Shown piece by piece: positions 32,928 to 42,214 of a stretch of DNA of 64,000 nt (its first letter is position 1; every line of letters starts with the position of its first letter). The notes below the pieces were generated by a model that was not told the origin of the DNA, made no database searches, and saw only the letters and a program-made list of their open reading frames with translations. Position numbers and translations under genes: made by a program. Source of the DNA: Natronobacterium haloterrestre (GTDB lineage Archaea > Halobacteriota > Halobacteria > Halobacteriales > Natrialbaceae); NCBI RefSeq assembly GCF_900112205.1, contig NZ_FOKW01000007.1, positions 124,001-188,000 on the forward strand, in the 5' to 3' direction.

Positions 32928-34430
32928 ATGGCGAACGACGTTCCAGAGCACGAGCCCTATTCTTCGAAACTCCAGGTACCGGAAGCGCTGACGTTCGACG
33001 ACGTCCTCCTCCGTCCGAAGGAGAGCCGAGTCGAGCCCGACGACGCCGACCTCACGTCGCGAGTCTCGGCGAACGTCGAGGTGTCGGTTCCCATCCTCTC
33101 GGCCGCGATGGACACCGTCACCGAGAGCGAGATGGCCATCGCGATGGCCCGACACGGCGGTCTCGGCGTCCTTCACCGGAACATGAACATCGACGAGATG
33201 GTCGAAGAGATCGAACGCGTCAAAAGCGCCGACGAACTCGTGATCCCCCACGACGCCGTCGTCACCGCGGACCCCGAGATGTCCGTCCGCGAGGTCGACA
33301 ACCTGATGGCCCGCGAGGGCGTCGGCGGCGCGCCCGTCGTCAACACCCGCGGCGAGGTGCTGGGCATCATCTCGAGTACGGACATCCGGCCCCACCTCGA
33401 GGTCAACGAGGACGACCCCGTCACGGAGGCGATGACCGACGAGGTCATCACCGTCGACGAGGGCGTCGATCCCCGCGACGCGTTCGACCTGATGTACGAG
33501 CACAAGATCGAGCGCGTCCCGGTCGTCGACGACGAGAACCTTCTGGTCGGACTCGTCACGATGCAGGGAATCCTCCAGCGCCGGGAGTACGGCGAGGCCG
33601 TCCGCGACGAGGACGGTCGACTCCGCCTGGGCGTCGCGGTCAGCCCCTTCGAGGAGGACCGCGCCGCGGCCGCCGACGAGGCCGGCGCCGACGTCCTCTT
33701 TATCGACACCGCACACGCGCACAACCGGAACGTCATCGAGGGCGCACGCGAGATCAAGGAGTCGGTCGACGCCGACGTCGTGGTCGGCAACGTCGGTACG
33801 CGCGAGGCCGCGGCGGAACTGGTCGACTTCGCGGACGGCATCAAGGTCGGTATCGGGCCGGGCTCGATCTGTACGACCCGCGTCGTCTCCGGGGCGGGGA
33901 TGCCCCAGATCACGGCGGTCGCACAGGTCGCGGACGTCGCCAGCGGGGAGGACGTGCCCGTCATCGCGGACGGGGGCATTCGCTACTCCGGCGACGCGAT
34001 CAAGGCCATCGCCGCGGGCGCGGACGCGGTCATGCTCGGGTCGTACTTCGCCGGGACCGACGAAGCGCCGGGCCGGGTGGTCACGATGAACGGCAAGAAG
34101 TACAAGCAGTACCGCGGCATGGGCTCGGTCGGCGCGATGAAATCCGGCGACAGCGACCGCTACCTGAAAGAAGAGCCCGACGAGGAGGAGGACTACGTCC
34201 CCGAGGGCGTCGAGGCCGCGACGCCGTACAAGGGCACCCTCAAGTCGGAACTCCACCAGCTCGCCGGCGGGATGCAGTCCGGGATGGGCTACGTCGGCGC
34301 CGAAACGATCCCCGAATTCAAGGAACGCAGCGAGTTCGTCCGCGTCTCCTCGGCCGGCCAGGCCGAGAGCCACGCCCACGACGTCGTCATCACCGACGAG
34401 GCGCCGAACTACTCGCCCGACGGTAACTGA
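32928..34430 (+). CDS. guaB: IMP dehydrogenase
   Basis: 500 residues from the ATG at 32928. The catalytic (beta/alpha)8 barrel shows PILSAAMDTVTESEMAIAMARHGGLGVLHRNM, the active-site loop GIGPGSICTTRVVSGAGMPQ with the nucleophile Cys at about residue 318, IADGGIRYSGDAIKAIAAGADAVMLGS for phosphate binding, and the YRGMGSVGAM flap. A CBS pair (about residues 97-215: IPHDAVVTADPEMSVREVDNLMAREG... and VTEAMTDEVITVDEGV...) sits in the usual place. It oxidises IMP to XMP with NAD+, the first committed step to GTP. It appears monocistronic. Confidence 0.97.
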   Translation: MANDVPEHEPYSSKLQVPEALTFDDVLLRPKESRVEPDDADLTSRVSANVEVSVPILSAAMDTVTESEMAIAMARHGGLGVLHRNMNIDEMVEEIERVKSADELVIPHDAVVTADPEMSVREVDNLMAREGVGGAPVVNTRGEVLGIISSTDIRPHLEVNEDDPVTEAMTDEVITVDEGVDPRDAFDLMYEHKIERVPVVDDENLLVGLVTMQGILQRREYGEAVRDEDGRLRLGVAVSPFEEDRAAAADEAGADVLFIDTAHAHNRNVIEGAREIKESVDADVVVGNVGTREAAAELVDFADGIKVGIGPGSICTTRVVSGAGMPQITAVAQVADVASGEDVPVIADGGIRYSGDAIKAIAAGADAVMLGSYFAGTDEAPGRVVTMNGKKYKQYRGMGSVGAMKSGDSDRYLKEEPDEEEDYVPEGVEAATPYKGTLKSELHQLAGGMQSGMGYVGAETIPEFKERSEFVRVSSAGQAESHAHDVVITDEAPNYSPDGN

Positions 34431-34457
34431 CGATCCCGCCGAGCGCCGCTCGCCTCG

Positions 34458-34943
34458 TTAATCGATCGCGAACGCGGTGCCACACTCTGTACACTCCATC
34501 CGGAACGCACCGTCGTCGGTGAGTTCGAGCCCGTGTCCCCGTTCCGCGTCGCACTCTCGACAGTGGACGATCGACTCGATCTCGTCCCAGTCGTGTCTCG
34601 CCCCGGGCGCGCCGAACGCGAACCCGACGACCGGCTCCGTCGCGTCCTCGGCGTTGTAGCCCTGTTGGAACTCGCCGGGGGCGAACCGGATCACCTCGCC
34701 CGCGTCGACGGCGACCTCCCCGTCTTCCGTGTCGAACGTCGCGGTTCCCGACTGAACGTAGAAGACCTCCTCCTGGTCGTGGTGGGTGTGGTAGCCGCCC
34801 GAGAAGGACTCGCCGGGCTCGAGTTCGAAGTAGTTCATCGCGAAGTCGGTACAGCCAAGCGCCGCCGAGAGGGGCCGCCTGATCGAGTGGACGCCCATCG
34901 GGTTCGGCTGGGTCTCGACGTCGTCGATCGTGACTTTCTCCAT
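34458..34943 (-). CDS. Cupin with a C-terminal zinc ribbon
   Basis: 161 residues. Cupin motif 1 YHTHHDQEEVFYVQSG and motif 2 FAPGEFQQGYN give a metal-binding set of His, His and Glu. The last 40 residues have CRECDAERGHG...CTECG, a CxxC/CxxC zinc ribbon. The fold suggests a small-molecule binding or dioxygenase-like protein; the zinc ribbon may be for nucleic-acid or protein binding. Function unknown. Convergent with guaB, 27 bases away. Confidence 0.85.
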   Translation of the reverse strand: MEKVTIDDVETQPNPMGVHSIRRPLSAALGCTDFAMNYFELEPGESFSGGYHTHHDQEEVFYVQSGTATFDTEDGEVAVDAGEVIRFAPGEFQQGYNAEDATEPVVGFAFGAPGARHDWDEIESIVHCRECDAERGHGLELTDDGAFRMECTECGTAFAID

Positions 34944-35049
34944 GCCACGTCGTCCGTATGGATTGACAAAAATCCCGGGGCCGGGGGGAGGTCAAATCGC
35001 TCTCCGGCGAAGAGTAACGCCTACCTTCGTCCAGCCCCGACGATTCGCC

Positions 35050-35505
35050 GTGAACCGTCGCACGGTACTCCGGACCGCGGGCGTCGCGACGATGGCCGGT
35101 CTCGCCGGCTGTCTCGAGGGCGTTCGGGAACACTTCAGCGTTCAGGGCGTCGTCACCCTCGAGATCGTCAACGAAGCCGACGACTCCTACAACCTGCGCC
35201 TCGAGGCCCACGAGTCCGAGACCAACCGACAGACCTACGACGAGAGTTTCACCGTGACGCCCGGCGAGCGGGCGATGCCCCAGCATCTCGAGCGGACCGA
35301 CCAGCGGTTCAGGGTCATCAAGTTCGACGGCAACGAGCAAGAAGAGATCAGGGAGGTCTCGATCACGCCGGAGACTCGACACGTGAACGTCTACGTCCGG
35401 GACGACGACCTGGTCATCGACGTCCACCGCGGCGACGACGAGGGGAACACGACCGTCGACGACGGTCCAAGCGAAGAGCCGACCGGCGGCGAGTCCGGCG
35501 ACTGA
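35050..35505 (+). CDS. Tat lipoprotein of unknown function
   Basis: 151 residues from a GTG at 35050. NRRTVLRTAGVATMAGLAGC is a twin-arginine signal with lipobox Cys at about residue 20. The mature chain (VTLEIVNEADDSYNLRLEAHESETNRQTYDESFTVTPGERAMPQHL) resembles a small beta-sandwich such as those that follow Tat signals in many haloarchaeal orphan lipoproteins, ending in an acidic Gly/Ser tail. It is convergent with the YcaO gene. No function is known. Confidence 0.7.
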   Translation: MNRRTVLRTAGVATMAGLAGCLEGVREHFSVQGVVTLEIVNEADDSYNLRLEAHESETNRQTYDESFTVTPGERAMPQHLERTDQRFRVIKFDGNEQEEIREVSITPETRHVNVYVRDDDLVIDVHRGDDEGNTTVDDGPSEEPTGGESGD

Positions 35506-35528
35506 TTTTCCGGCCGCCGTCCGCCGCC

Positions 35529-37301
35529 CTACGGATAGGGGTGGAACGCCCGCTCGAGTCGCGGCTCGAACCCCAGATCTTCGGGCACCCCCCGTGCGCG
35601 CTCGCCGAAGTACGGCTCTCCGGTAAACAGCGGCTGGGCACCGGGGACGACGACGCGAACGGCCTCGAACCCGATCGACTCGACGTCCCGGGTCGTCACC
35701 CGGGCCGCGTACGGCGTGAGATCGGCATTCGTGACCCTGTCGACGACCGCCTCGAGTCGGGCCGCGCCGGTCGGCACGGGGTCCGGCCCGACGCTCGCCG
35801 CGGGGATCGTCCGGTCGACGTCGACGAACGACTGCGCTCGATCGGGGAACGCGGCGTACTCGCCGATCGCGCCCGAGGCCTCGTCGGCGTCGTCGGGACC
35901 GAGGTTCCGTAGTTCCATCCAGTTCTGGAGCCCTTCCTCGAGCGCGGCGACCGCGGCCGCGGTGGCGTCGAGACCGGCCGCCGAGCCGACGGCGAATGCG
36001 GGCCAGTCGTCGCCCTCCTCGTCGACGGGCGCGGCGGCCGGATCGCGGTGGACAGCGACGGCGACAACCGGCACGTCGACGTCCTGGGTGACGAGCAACG
36101 GCGTCACCGACAGCCCCTCGCTGCGTGCGCGCCGCTCGAGGGCGTCGAACGCCTCGTCGTCGACCGCCAGCCCGAGCGGGTCGAACGTCGAGTACCACGC
36201 GAGCATCGTCGCGTCGCGCTCGACGACCTCGGTCAGCCCGGACAGCAGGGCGTCGACCGTCGAGGAGCCGAGGCCGAGTCCGGTCGTGATCGCTGGGACG
36301 AGCCGCGGGCCGGGCTGTGGGAACTGGACGGCCGCGGCCGGCAGGTGGGCCTCGTCGCCGGTCGCGAGGTTCTCCCCGGGGACCCACCGGTACTCCTCGC
36401 TCGAGTCGTAGGCCGGCGCGTTCTCGGGCCGAACAAGGGCCGTCGGCGACACCGCCGTTTCGCCGCCGGCCTCGAGGTCGTCCTCGCTCGCGTGGACGAA
36501 CGCCGACTCGCGGTAGACGCCGGCACAGTACCGCTCGAGGCCCTCGCCGACGGCTTTCATCAGGGCCGCGTTCCAGTCGGTCGCGACCCCGGCGGCCTGT
36601 GTCGGCGCGCCAGCGTCACTGTAGACCGAGGTGTCGGCGTTCGTCGCCAGGTAGTAGGGAGCGGGGAACGACTCGACCTCGCCGATGCTCTCGACGATAC
36701 CTACCCGGTCGTCGATCGCCGCCTCGACGCGCTCGACGGCCGCCTCGAGGGCGAGCGCGTCGTCGTCGCGGCCGAGGGTGCGGTCCCGCTCGTCACCGTC
36801 CGCACAGGCACAGCCGGGAACCGGGAGGAACCGTCGGCGCTGGTGCGGGAGTTCGACGACGCTGCCGACGATCGATCGTTCGTCACCCGAGAACACGCGG
36901 ACGCACTCGCGGCCGGCGATCGCGCCGGCGAGTCGGGCCGCGCTGCGGTCCGCCTGCGGGCTCTCGTCCGCGTCGCCGACGTGGGAGGCGACGCGTGCCC
37001 GGAGGCAATCGAAACAGCCCGTTCCCGCTCCGGGGGCGAACCCCGACACCGCGGCGTCGACGGTCGACAGCGGCTGGCCGCCGACGCCGCCGATCTCGAC
37101 GGCGATCCAGGGGGTGTCCCCGGCCAGGGCCGACTCGTTCGCCCGTTCGAAAGTCGCTGCCCCGGCGACGTCCCCGACGACTGCGAAGCGCGCGTCCGCG
37201 AGCTCGTCCGGGGTCGCGTCTTCAACGGTGACGTCGACGTCACCGAGCGCGGCGACGACGGCCGAATAGACCGGGTCGTCGCCGACGACGTGGACTTGCA
37301 T
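35529..37301 (-). CDS. E1-like/YcaO fusion (TOMM cyclodehydratase type)
   Basis: 590 residues from the ATG at 37301. The first ~200 residues form a reduced E1/ThiF-like Rossmann domain, including GTGCFDCLRARVASH, the Cys pair region seen in ocin-ThiF-like proteins; a second CxC (GCACADG) follows. The rest is YcaO: DWNAALMKAVGEGLERYCA, GLTEVVERDATMLAWYSTFDPLG and AALEEGLQNWMELRN carry the Glu and Gln that bind Mg-ATP, and the chain ends in a Pro-rich FHPYP, a terminus typical of cyclodehydratases. Such enzymes make azolines on Cys, Ser or Thr of precursor peptides, but no precursor, protease or exporter is seen nearby, so a chromosomal protein-modifying role (as for archaeal thioamidation) is possible. 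Confidence 0.87.
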   Translation of the reverse strand: MQVHVVGDDPVYSAVVAALGDVDVTVEDATPDELADARFAVVGDVAGAATFERANESALAGDTPWIAVEIGGVGGQPLSTVDAAVSGFAPGAGTGCFDCLRARVASHVGDADESPQADRSAARLAGAIAGRECVRVFSGDERSIVGSVVELPHQRRRFLPVPGCACADGDERDRTLGRDDDALALEAAVERVEAAIDDRVGIVESIGEVESFPAPYYLATNADTSVYSDAGAPTQAAGVATDWNAALMKAVGEGLERYCAGVYRESAFVHASEDDLEAGGETAVSPTALVRPENAPAYDSSEEYRWVPGENLATGDEAHLPAAAVQFPQPGPRLVPAITTGLGLGSSTVDALLSGLTEVVERDATMLAWYSTFDPLGLAVDDEAFDALERRARSEGLSVTPLLVTQDVDVPVVAVAVHRDPAAAPVDEEGDDWPAFAVGSAAGLDATAAAVAALEEGLQNWMELRNLGPDDADEASGAIGEYAAFPDRAQSFVDVDRTIPAASVGPDPVPTGAARLEAVVDRVTNADLTPYAARVTTRDVESIGFEAVRVVVPGAQPLFTGEPYFGERARGVPEDLGFEPRLERAFHPYP

Positions 37302-37403
37302 ACCCGAACGGTCACGGGGAGGGGGCAAAAGAGCCGCGCTCGTTCCCGGCCCCCTTCCCGCGGTTTTCCGGCCGGCGCGTACCGGTAGTCACGGCTCCGG
37401 TCG

Positions 37404-38555
37404 TCAGGAGCCGTCGGCGTCCGATCCGCCGTCCTGGCGCGTCTCCGGAACGTCGACGACGTCTCCGCCCTCCGACGGCATGTCCTGGCCCTCCTTGATC
37501 GCCTGGGCCTCCTTCTCCATCGCCTCGACGTCCATCTCGGTCTCCTCGATCTCGCCGATGATCTCGGCGATGTCGTCGAGGCCGATCAGTTCGCGGGTCT
37601 CATCGTCGAACTCGAGGCTCTCGAGTTTGCCGTTCTCCTCGGCGACGTCGCTGCCCGAGAGGTGTTTGCCGTAGCGGCCGACCATCGACGTGAGTTCCTG
37701 GGGCATGACGAAGGTCGTCGACTCGCTCTGGCCGATCCGCTCGAGCGTCTCCATGCCCCTGTCGATGACCGCGCGTTCGCCCATCGATTCCGCGGAGCGA
37801 GCGCGCAGGACCGTCGAGATAGCGTCACCCTGGGCCTCGAGGATCTGGCTCTGTTTTTCACCCTGGGCGCGGATGATGTTCGACTGCTTGTCGCCTTCCG
37901 CCTTCTCGATCGCGCTGCGTCGTTCCCCCTGGGCCTCGAGGATCATCGCGCGGCGTTTGCGCTCGGCGGAGGTCTGTTGCTCCATCGCGCCCTTGACGTC
38001 CCGCGAGGGCGTCACTTCCCTGACCTCGACGCTCTCGACGCGGATCCCCCACTCGTCCGTGGGTTCGTCGAGTTCGGTGCGGATCCGCTCGTTGATCATC
38101 TCGCGACGGCTGAGCGTATCGTCGAGTTCCATGTCGCCGATCACCGCGCGAAGGGTCGTCTGTGCGAGGTTCGAAACCGCACGCTCGTAGTCGTCCACCT
38201 CGAGGAACGCACGTTTGGCGTTCATCACGCGAATGTAGACGACTGCGTCGGCGGTCACGGGCGAGTTGTCGCGGGTGATCGCCTCCTGGCTCGGGACGTC
38301 GATCGTCTGGGTCCGCATGTCGAACGTGTAGACCCGCGAGACGAACGGCGGGACGATGTTCAGTCCCGGTTCGAGCAGTTTGCGATACTCCCCGAGGACC
38401 GTCAGCGCACCCCTGTTGTAGGCGTCGACGATCTCGACCATCGACCAGACGGTCGCGAGGACGACCACGAACACGAGCGCTCCGACGAGTACCAGCGGAT
38501 CCTCGAGTCCGACCTGCATCGGCCCCCCGACGAGGGTGTGTGTGAGGATGTCCAT
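37404..38555 (-). CDS. SPFH/band-7 (stomatin-like) protein
   Basis: 383 residues. One N-terminal helix (LVLVGALVFVVVLATVWSMVEIV) precedes the SPFH domain (GALTVLGEYRKLLEPGLNIVPPFVSRVYTFDMRTQTIDVPSQEAITRDN) and a long Arg/Glu/Gln-rich coiled coil (EQQTSAERKRRAMILEAQGERRSAIEKAEGDKQSNIIRAQGEKQSQ). This is the stomatin/HflK-C layout: a membrane-anchored ring organiser of microdomains and proteases. An NfeD partner, frequent beside stomatins, is not present. The C-terminal 60 residues are acidic. Confidence 0.9.
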   Translation of the reverse strand: MDILTHTLVGGPMQVGLEDPLVLVGALVFVVVLATVWSMVEIVDAYNRGALTVLGEYRKLLEPGLNIVPPFVSRVYTFDMRTQTIDVPSQEAITRDNSPVTADAVVYIRVMNAKRAFLEVDDYERAVSNLAQTTLRAVIGDMELDDTLSRREMINERIRTELDEPTDEWGIRVESVEVREVTPSRDVKGAMEQQTSAERKRRAMILEAQGERRSAIEKAEGDKQSNIIRAQGEKQSQILEAQGDAISTVLRARSAESMGERAVIDRGMETLERIGQSESTTFVMPQELTSMVGRYGKHLSGSDVAEENGKLESLEFDDETRELIGLDDIAEIIGEIEETEMDVEAMEKEAQAIKEGQDMPSEGGDVVDVPETRQDGGSDADGS

Positions 38556-38649
38556 CAAGCAAGCTAGGGAGCCGAGCCGAATAACACTTGGCCCCTAACG
38601 ACGGCTCAGTATCGGCGCTCGCGTCGACGGGCTGGGTTCGCCGTCACCG

Positions 38650-39894
38650 TCACTCCGATCCGGACGACTGTGGGGCGGCGTCGACGTAGACCAGTTCGTC
38701 CGCCGACTCGAGCAGGCGCACGCCCCACGTGACCGTGACCGGGACGAGTGCGGTCGTGAAGATCGCGATGAAGACCAGGATCGAGAACAGCGACTGACCG
38801 ATGACGCCGGCCTCGAAGGCGACCTGTGCGATGATGATCTCGACCGTCCCGCGGCCGTTCATGCCGAAGCCGACGACCAGTCCCTCACGCGAGGTCAGCG
38901 ACGTCGGCACGGCGAACAGCCACGAGCCGATGATCTTCCCGAGGAAGGCGACGGTGACCAGACCCGTGAGGACGACGAACGAATCGGAGAACACCCCGAA
39001 GGTGATCTGGAAGCCGACGGTGACGAAGAAGACCGGCGCGAACAGCCCCATCGCGAGGTCGTAGATGACGGTGTGCATGTGCTCGTACAGCCCGGGTTCG
39101 ACGTCGGACTGCCGGAGGAACATGCCGGCCATGAAGCCGCCGATGATCATGTGGAGGTCGGCGAGCGTCGCCAACTGGGCGAACAGCAGGGAGACGAGCA
39201 ACGCGAAGGTAAACGCGGTGGTCCGGTCGACGAAGCCGTATCGCTCGCGCTGACGTTCGATCGTGCGCCAGGCGACCGGCAGGAAGCGGTAGCCGAGCAC
39301 GAGCGTCACCGCGAAAAAGCCGATCGCCTGGGCGAGGATGATCCCGAGTTCGGTCGGATCGAACGCGCCCGCGGTCACGTAGCTGTCGACGCCCGCGAAC
39401 GCGACGAGCACCCCGACGTCCGAGGCCAGCGCGCCGCCGAGCAACACGTTCGCGATCCGCGTGTCGAGCAACTCGAGGTCCGCGAGGATGCGGGACTTCG
39501 TCGCGAGCGACGTCGCAGCCATCGCGAGCCCGAGAAACAGCGCCGCGCCGATCGACAGATCCAGCCAGACGCCCGCTGCGAACCCCATCCCGAAGGGGAT
39601 GACGAAGGCTCCGAACGCGATCAGCAGCGACTGGGTGCCGAGGCGAAACAGTTCACGCAGGTCGACCTCCATCCCGACGTAGACCATCAGGATGAACACG
39701 CCGAACTCGGCCAGGACGGAGAGCAGTTCCGAGGGCTGTAAGATTCCGAGCAAGGCGGGCCCGAAGGCGATGCCGGCAAACAGTTCGCCCATCATCGTCG
39801 GATAGCCGAACCGCTCGGCGATCGCGCCGAAGATCCACGCGACGGTCAGTACGAGCAGGAGACTCAGGATGTCGATCGAGACTGTTTCTACCAT
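38650..39894 (-). CDS. CPA2-type cation:proton antiporter
   Basis: 414 residues with about 12 helices. GYPTMMGELFAGIAFGPALLG, VYVGMEVDLRELFRLG, ALFLGLAMAATSLATKSRILADL, the ion-site ALASDVGVLVAFAG and GFGMNGRGTVEIIIAQVAFEAGVI are the Kef/NapA-type signature regions. There is no C-terminal RCK (TrkA) domain, so this is a stand-alone transport subunit exchanging Na+ or K+ for H+. Start is the ATG at 39894. Confidence 0.9.
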   Translation of the reverse strand: MVETVSIDILSLLLVLTVAWIFGAIAERFGYPTMMGELFAGIAFGPALLGILQPSELLSVLAEFGVFILMVYVGMEVDLRELFRLGTQSLLIAFGAFVIPFGMGFAAGVWLDLSIGAALFLGLAMAATSLATKSRILADLELLDTRIANVLLGGALASDVGVLVAFAGVDSYVTAGAFDPTELGIILAQAIGFFAVTLVLGYRFLPVAWRTIERQRERYGFVDRTTAFTFALLVSLLFAQLATLADLHMIIGGFMAGMFLRQSDVEPGLYEHMHTVIYDLAMGLFAPVFFVTVGFQITFGVFSDSFVVLTGLVTVAFLGKIIGSWLFAVPTSLTSREGLVVGFGMNGRGTVEIIIAQVAFEAGVIGQSLFSILVFIAIFTTALVPVTVTWGVRLLESADELVYVDAAPQSSGSE

Positions 39895-40172
39895 TTCTCA
39901 CCTATTGTTGACGGGCCGACGGCTGTGGTTTCGTCGTCGGTTCTCGGTCGGGGGCAGCACCACGGACCGGCAGCGGCATCAGGTCCGGTCGAATCAATCG
40001 GTCCGGGACCACGTTAGTGTCGGGGGTCGCCCGGGCCCAGGGGTCGCTCGATCGTTTCGCGGCGAGGTGGTGTTCCTGAAAGGACGATCACCACTCCGCT
40101 CGAGGTGACGTAGTCTCTCGGTCGGAACCGCGAGGAAGAGGGCGGAGAAGGGAGAAGGGCAAAGACCGGTAG

Positions 40173-40649
40173 TCACTCCTGGTCGCGGAGTCGCGTGAGA
40201 ACTTCCTCTGCGTTCTCGACGGCTCGCTCTTTTTTCGCTGGGTAGGCCTCGACCTTCCCGCGGAAGGTGAGTCCCTCGCCGAGTCGGACGTCCCCGCCGA
40301 ACGCGGCCTGTTTGTCCAGTCGCAGGAAGAGTTCGGTGTTTTCGGTAACCCGATCGTCGAGTTCGTCGATCAGCCGGTCGAACTCCTCGAGGTCGGCGAG
40401 TCGCGAGAGGACGTACCGGACGTCGTCGGCGTTCTCGACGCGAGCCGAGAGGACGAGGATCCGGTCGCCGTAGTGGCCTTCGCTTTCGGTGCGTTCGATC
40501 GGGAACGGTTCCTCGTCCTGCTCGTCCCCATCGCTCTCGTCGTCATCGCCCGGAAGGAACGTCCGGAGCGCCTCCTCGACGCGCTTTTCGTCCTCCGTGG
40601 CGTAACAGAACGTCCGTAAGTCGACGTAGTGAAGCGGAATCTGTGGCAT
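40173..40649 (-). CDS. RNA-binding (COG1325-like) protein
   Basis: 158 residues: MPQIPLHYVDLRTFCYATEDEKRVEEALRTFLPG, then an acidic insertion (DDDESDGDEQDEE), ERTESEGHYGDRILVLSARVENADDVRYVLSRL and a C-terminal domain of FLRLDKQAAFGGDVRLGEGLTFRGKVEAYPAKKERAVENAEEVL. This matches the archaeal DUF54/COG1325 family, usually near exosome or ribosome genes and thought to bind RNA. Here it is isolated from those genes. Confidence 0.85.
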   Translation of the reverse strand: MPQIPLHYVDLRTFCYATEDEKRVEEALRTFLPGDDDESDGDEQDEEPFPIERTESEGHYGDRILVLSARVENADDVRYVLSRLADLEEFDRLIDELDDRVTENTELFLRLDKQAAFGGDVRLGEGLTFRGKVEAYPAKKERAVENAEEVLTRLRDQE

Positions 40650-40743
40650 CTGCGGTTCGGTAGTGTACTGAAACTCGAGGCTCGGTCGCCGGAGTCGGTC
40701 TTCGGCGGACCGCGACGCGGTGCGCGAGGCGACGACCCGTCGG

Positions 40744-40956
40744 TTACTCGTCGGCGTCGGCGTCGGCGTCCGGGGCCTCGTCCGCCGCCTCGAGGGCGTC
40801 CTCGGGAACGCCGGCTTCCTGCCCGTCTTCGAAGCTGACGGTGTAGGTGACGTCGCCGAACATGGACTCCATCGTCTGGGTGATCGTGCCGGTCTCTCCG
40901 TCGAATTCGCTGTGCTCGTCGTGCAGGACGACGTGGTCGTCTTCCTCGAAGCTCAT
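40744..40956 (-). CDS. Small SH3-like acidic protein
   Basis: 70 residues: MSFEEDDHVVLHDEHSEFDGETGTITQTMESMFGDVTYTVSFEDGQEAGVPEDALEAADEAP. The strand pattern (V-V-L-H-D...G-x-G-T-I-T-Q...Y-T-V-S-F-E-D-G) resembles an SH3/KOW-like barrel as in DUF1918 and other small haloarchaeal proteins. The acidic tail of Asp/Glu/Ala repeats is encoded by GC-rich short repeats. Function unknown. Confidence 0.7.
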   Translation of the reverse strand: MSFEEDDHVVLHDEHSEFDGETGTITQTMESMFGDVTYTVSFEDGQEAGVPEDALEAADEAPDADADADE

Positions 40957-41059
40957 AGCCGATATTTCCCTGGCGTCTCGTAAAAAGGGACTGATTCACG
41001 CCAAGCCCTCGAGTTCGGTTCTCGACGGCATCCACCGGTCGCTGGGAAACTCCAGTCGG

Positions 41060-41254
41060 TCACCGCATGCTCTCGAGCGCGACGACAGTGTCCGACATGA
41101 GCCACGCGTCGTCCCTGGCGGTGTCCTCGATGCTGAGCGCGAAGAACGATTCTCGGCCGTCGTCGACGGTGATACGATAACTTCGGCTCTCGAGGGACGT
41201 CGGGGTGGCGGCGTTCGGATCCGCGGCGTCTGCGTTCGGGTTTGGAGGGGCCAC
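41060..41254 (-). CDS. 64-residue orphan protein
   Basis: Starts at a GTG at 41254 with an Ala/Asn/Pro leader, then a probable beta sheet (SRSYRITVDDGRESFFALSIEDTARDDAWLMSDTVVALESMR). Composition and the short beta module are like other uncharacterised small haloarchaeal proteins. No ATG is available and no motif assigns a role. Confidence 0.5.
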   Translation of the reverse strand: MAPPNPNADAADPNAATPTSLESRSYRITVDDGRESFFALSIEDTARDDAWLMSDTVVALESMR

Positions 41255-41368
41255 GACCGTCCTCGGAGCGCGAGGGGGATAACGTCCTCGTTCCGGGATC
41301 GACGCATCTCTCCAGTGACAGGTTTCGGTTCGATAGGTCGATCCCGCCGTCTCAGCCCGTGTCGCGCC

Positions 41369-42049
41369 TTACACGCCGAGTTCCTCGAGCAGCGTCTCCG
41401 CCGCCGCCGACGAGGAACCGGGCCCCCGAGCGGTGATCAGGTCGCCGTCGACCGTGACGCTCGTGTCGCTGTCGAGTTCGGCGTCCCAGTTGCCGCCGGC
41501 CGCTTTGACCTCGTCCTCGACCCAGTAGGGGAGTTTGCGACCGCTCGGCATACAGTCGTTCTCGTCGACGATGCCCTCCTCCCACTCGTTGGGGAAGCCG
41601 GTCACGTGGCGACCGTTGACGATGAACGCGCCGTGGCTGTCGCGGGCGAACGCCAGGATACCAACTGCGTGACAGACGACCAGCGCCTTCCCGTCGTCGC
41701 CCTCGACGGCGTGTCGCAGGAGACGGCGTGCGTCGCTGTCCTGGTTGACGTCCCACTCGGTGCCGTGGCCGCCGGGGAAGACGACGGCGTCGTAGGCCTC
41801 GGCGTCGGCTCGAGCCGTCGGGATCGGATCGTTCAGCCGCTCGTCGTTCTCGTGAACCTCGCGGACGTGTTCGGCGGTCTCCTCGCCGACCTCGTCGGGA
41901 TCGATCGAGCGCTCGTCGACTACCGGCGGCGATCCGGACGGCGTCGCGACCGTGATCTCGACCCCCGCATCCGACAGCGTCTCGAGGGGCTCGACGCACT
42001 CCTCTCCCCAGTAGCCTTCCTCGCTGACGACGAACAGTGCCGATGTCAT
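41369..42049 (-). CDS. DJ-1/PfpI family protein, Hsp31-like (second copy)
   Basis: 226 residues from the ATG at 42049 (a second ATG at 42055 adds two residues). ALVVCHAVGILAFA holds the nucleophile Cys at about residue 121, EEGYWGEECVEPLETLSDAGVEITVATPSG starts the fold with its Glu, and YDAVVFPGGHGTEWDVNQ gives the GGHG loop typical of the Hsp31/class II chaperone-glyoxalase III branch. It may convert methylglyoxal or repair glycated proteins. Only distant from the 10217-10774 copy. Confidence 0.9.
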   Translation of the reverse strand: MTSALFVVSEEGYWGEECVEPLETLSDAGVEITVATPSGSPPVVDERSIDPDEVGEETAEHVREVHENDERLNDPIPTARADAEAYDAVVFPGGHGTEWDVNQDSDARRLLRHAVEGDDGKALVVCHAVGILAFARDSHGAFIVNGRHVTGFPNEWEEGIVDENDCMPSGRKLPYWVEDEVKAAGGNWDAELDSDTSVTVDGDLITARGPGSSSAAAETLLEELGV

Positions 42050-42214
42050 ACCCATCGGTACGCCGAGCACGGTAAAAACGTCCAGCCCTGCCCTCGCCTC
42101 TGCCGCCTCCGGAGGAGCTAACCCGCTCGAGCCACGGTCGATCGTCCCCGGCGCGACTCTGCGAGGCCACCGCACCCGCCCTTTTCACCCGGCAGCACGT
42201 AGCAATCCATACCC

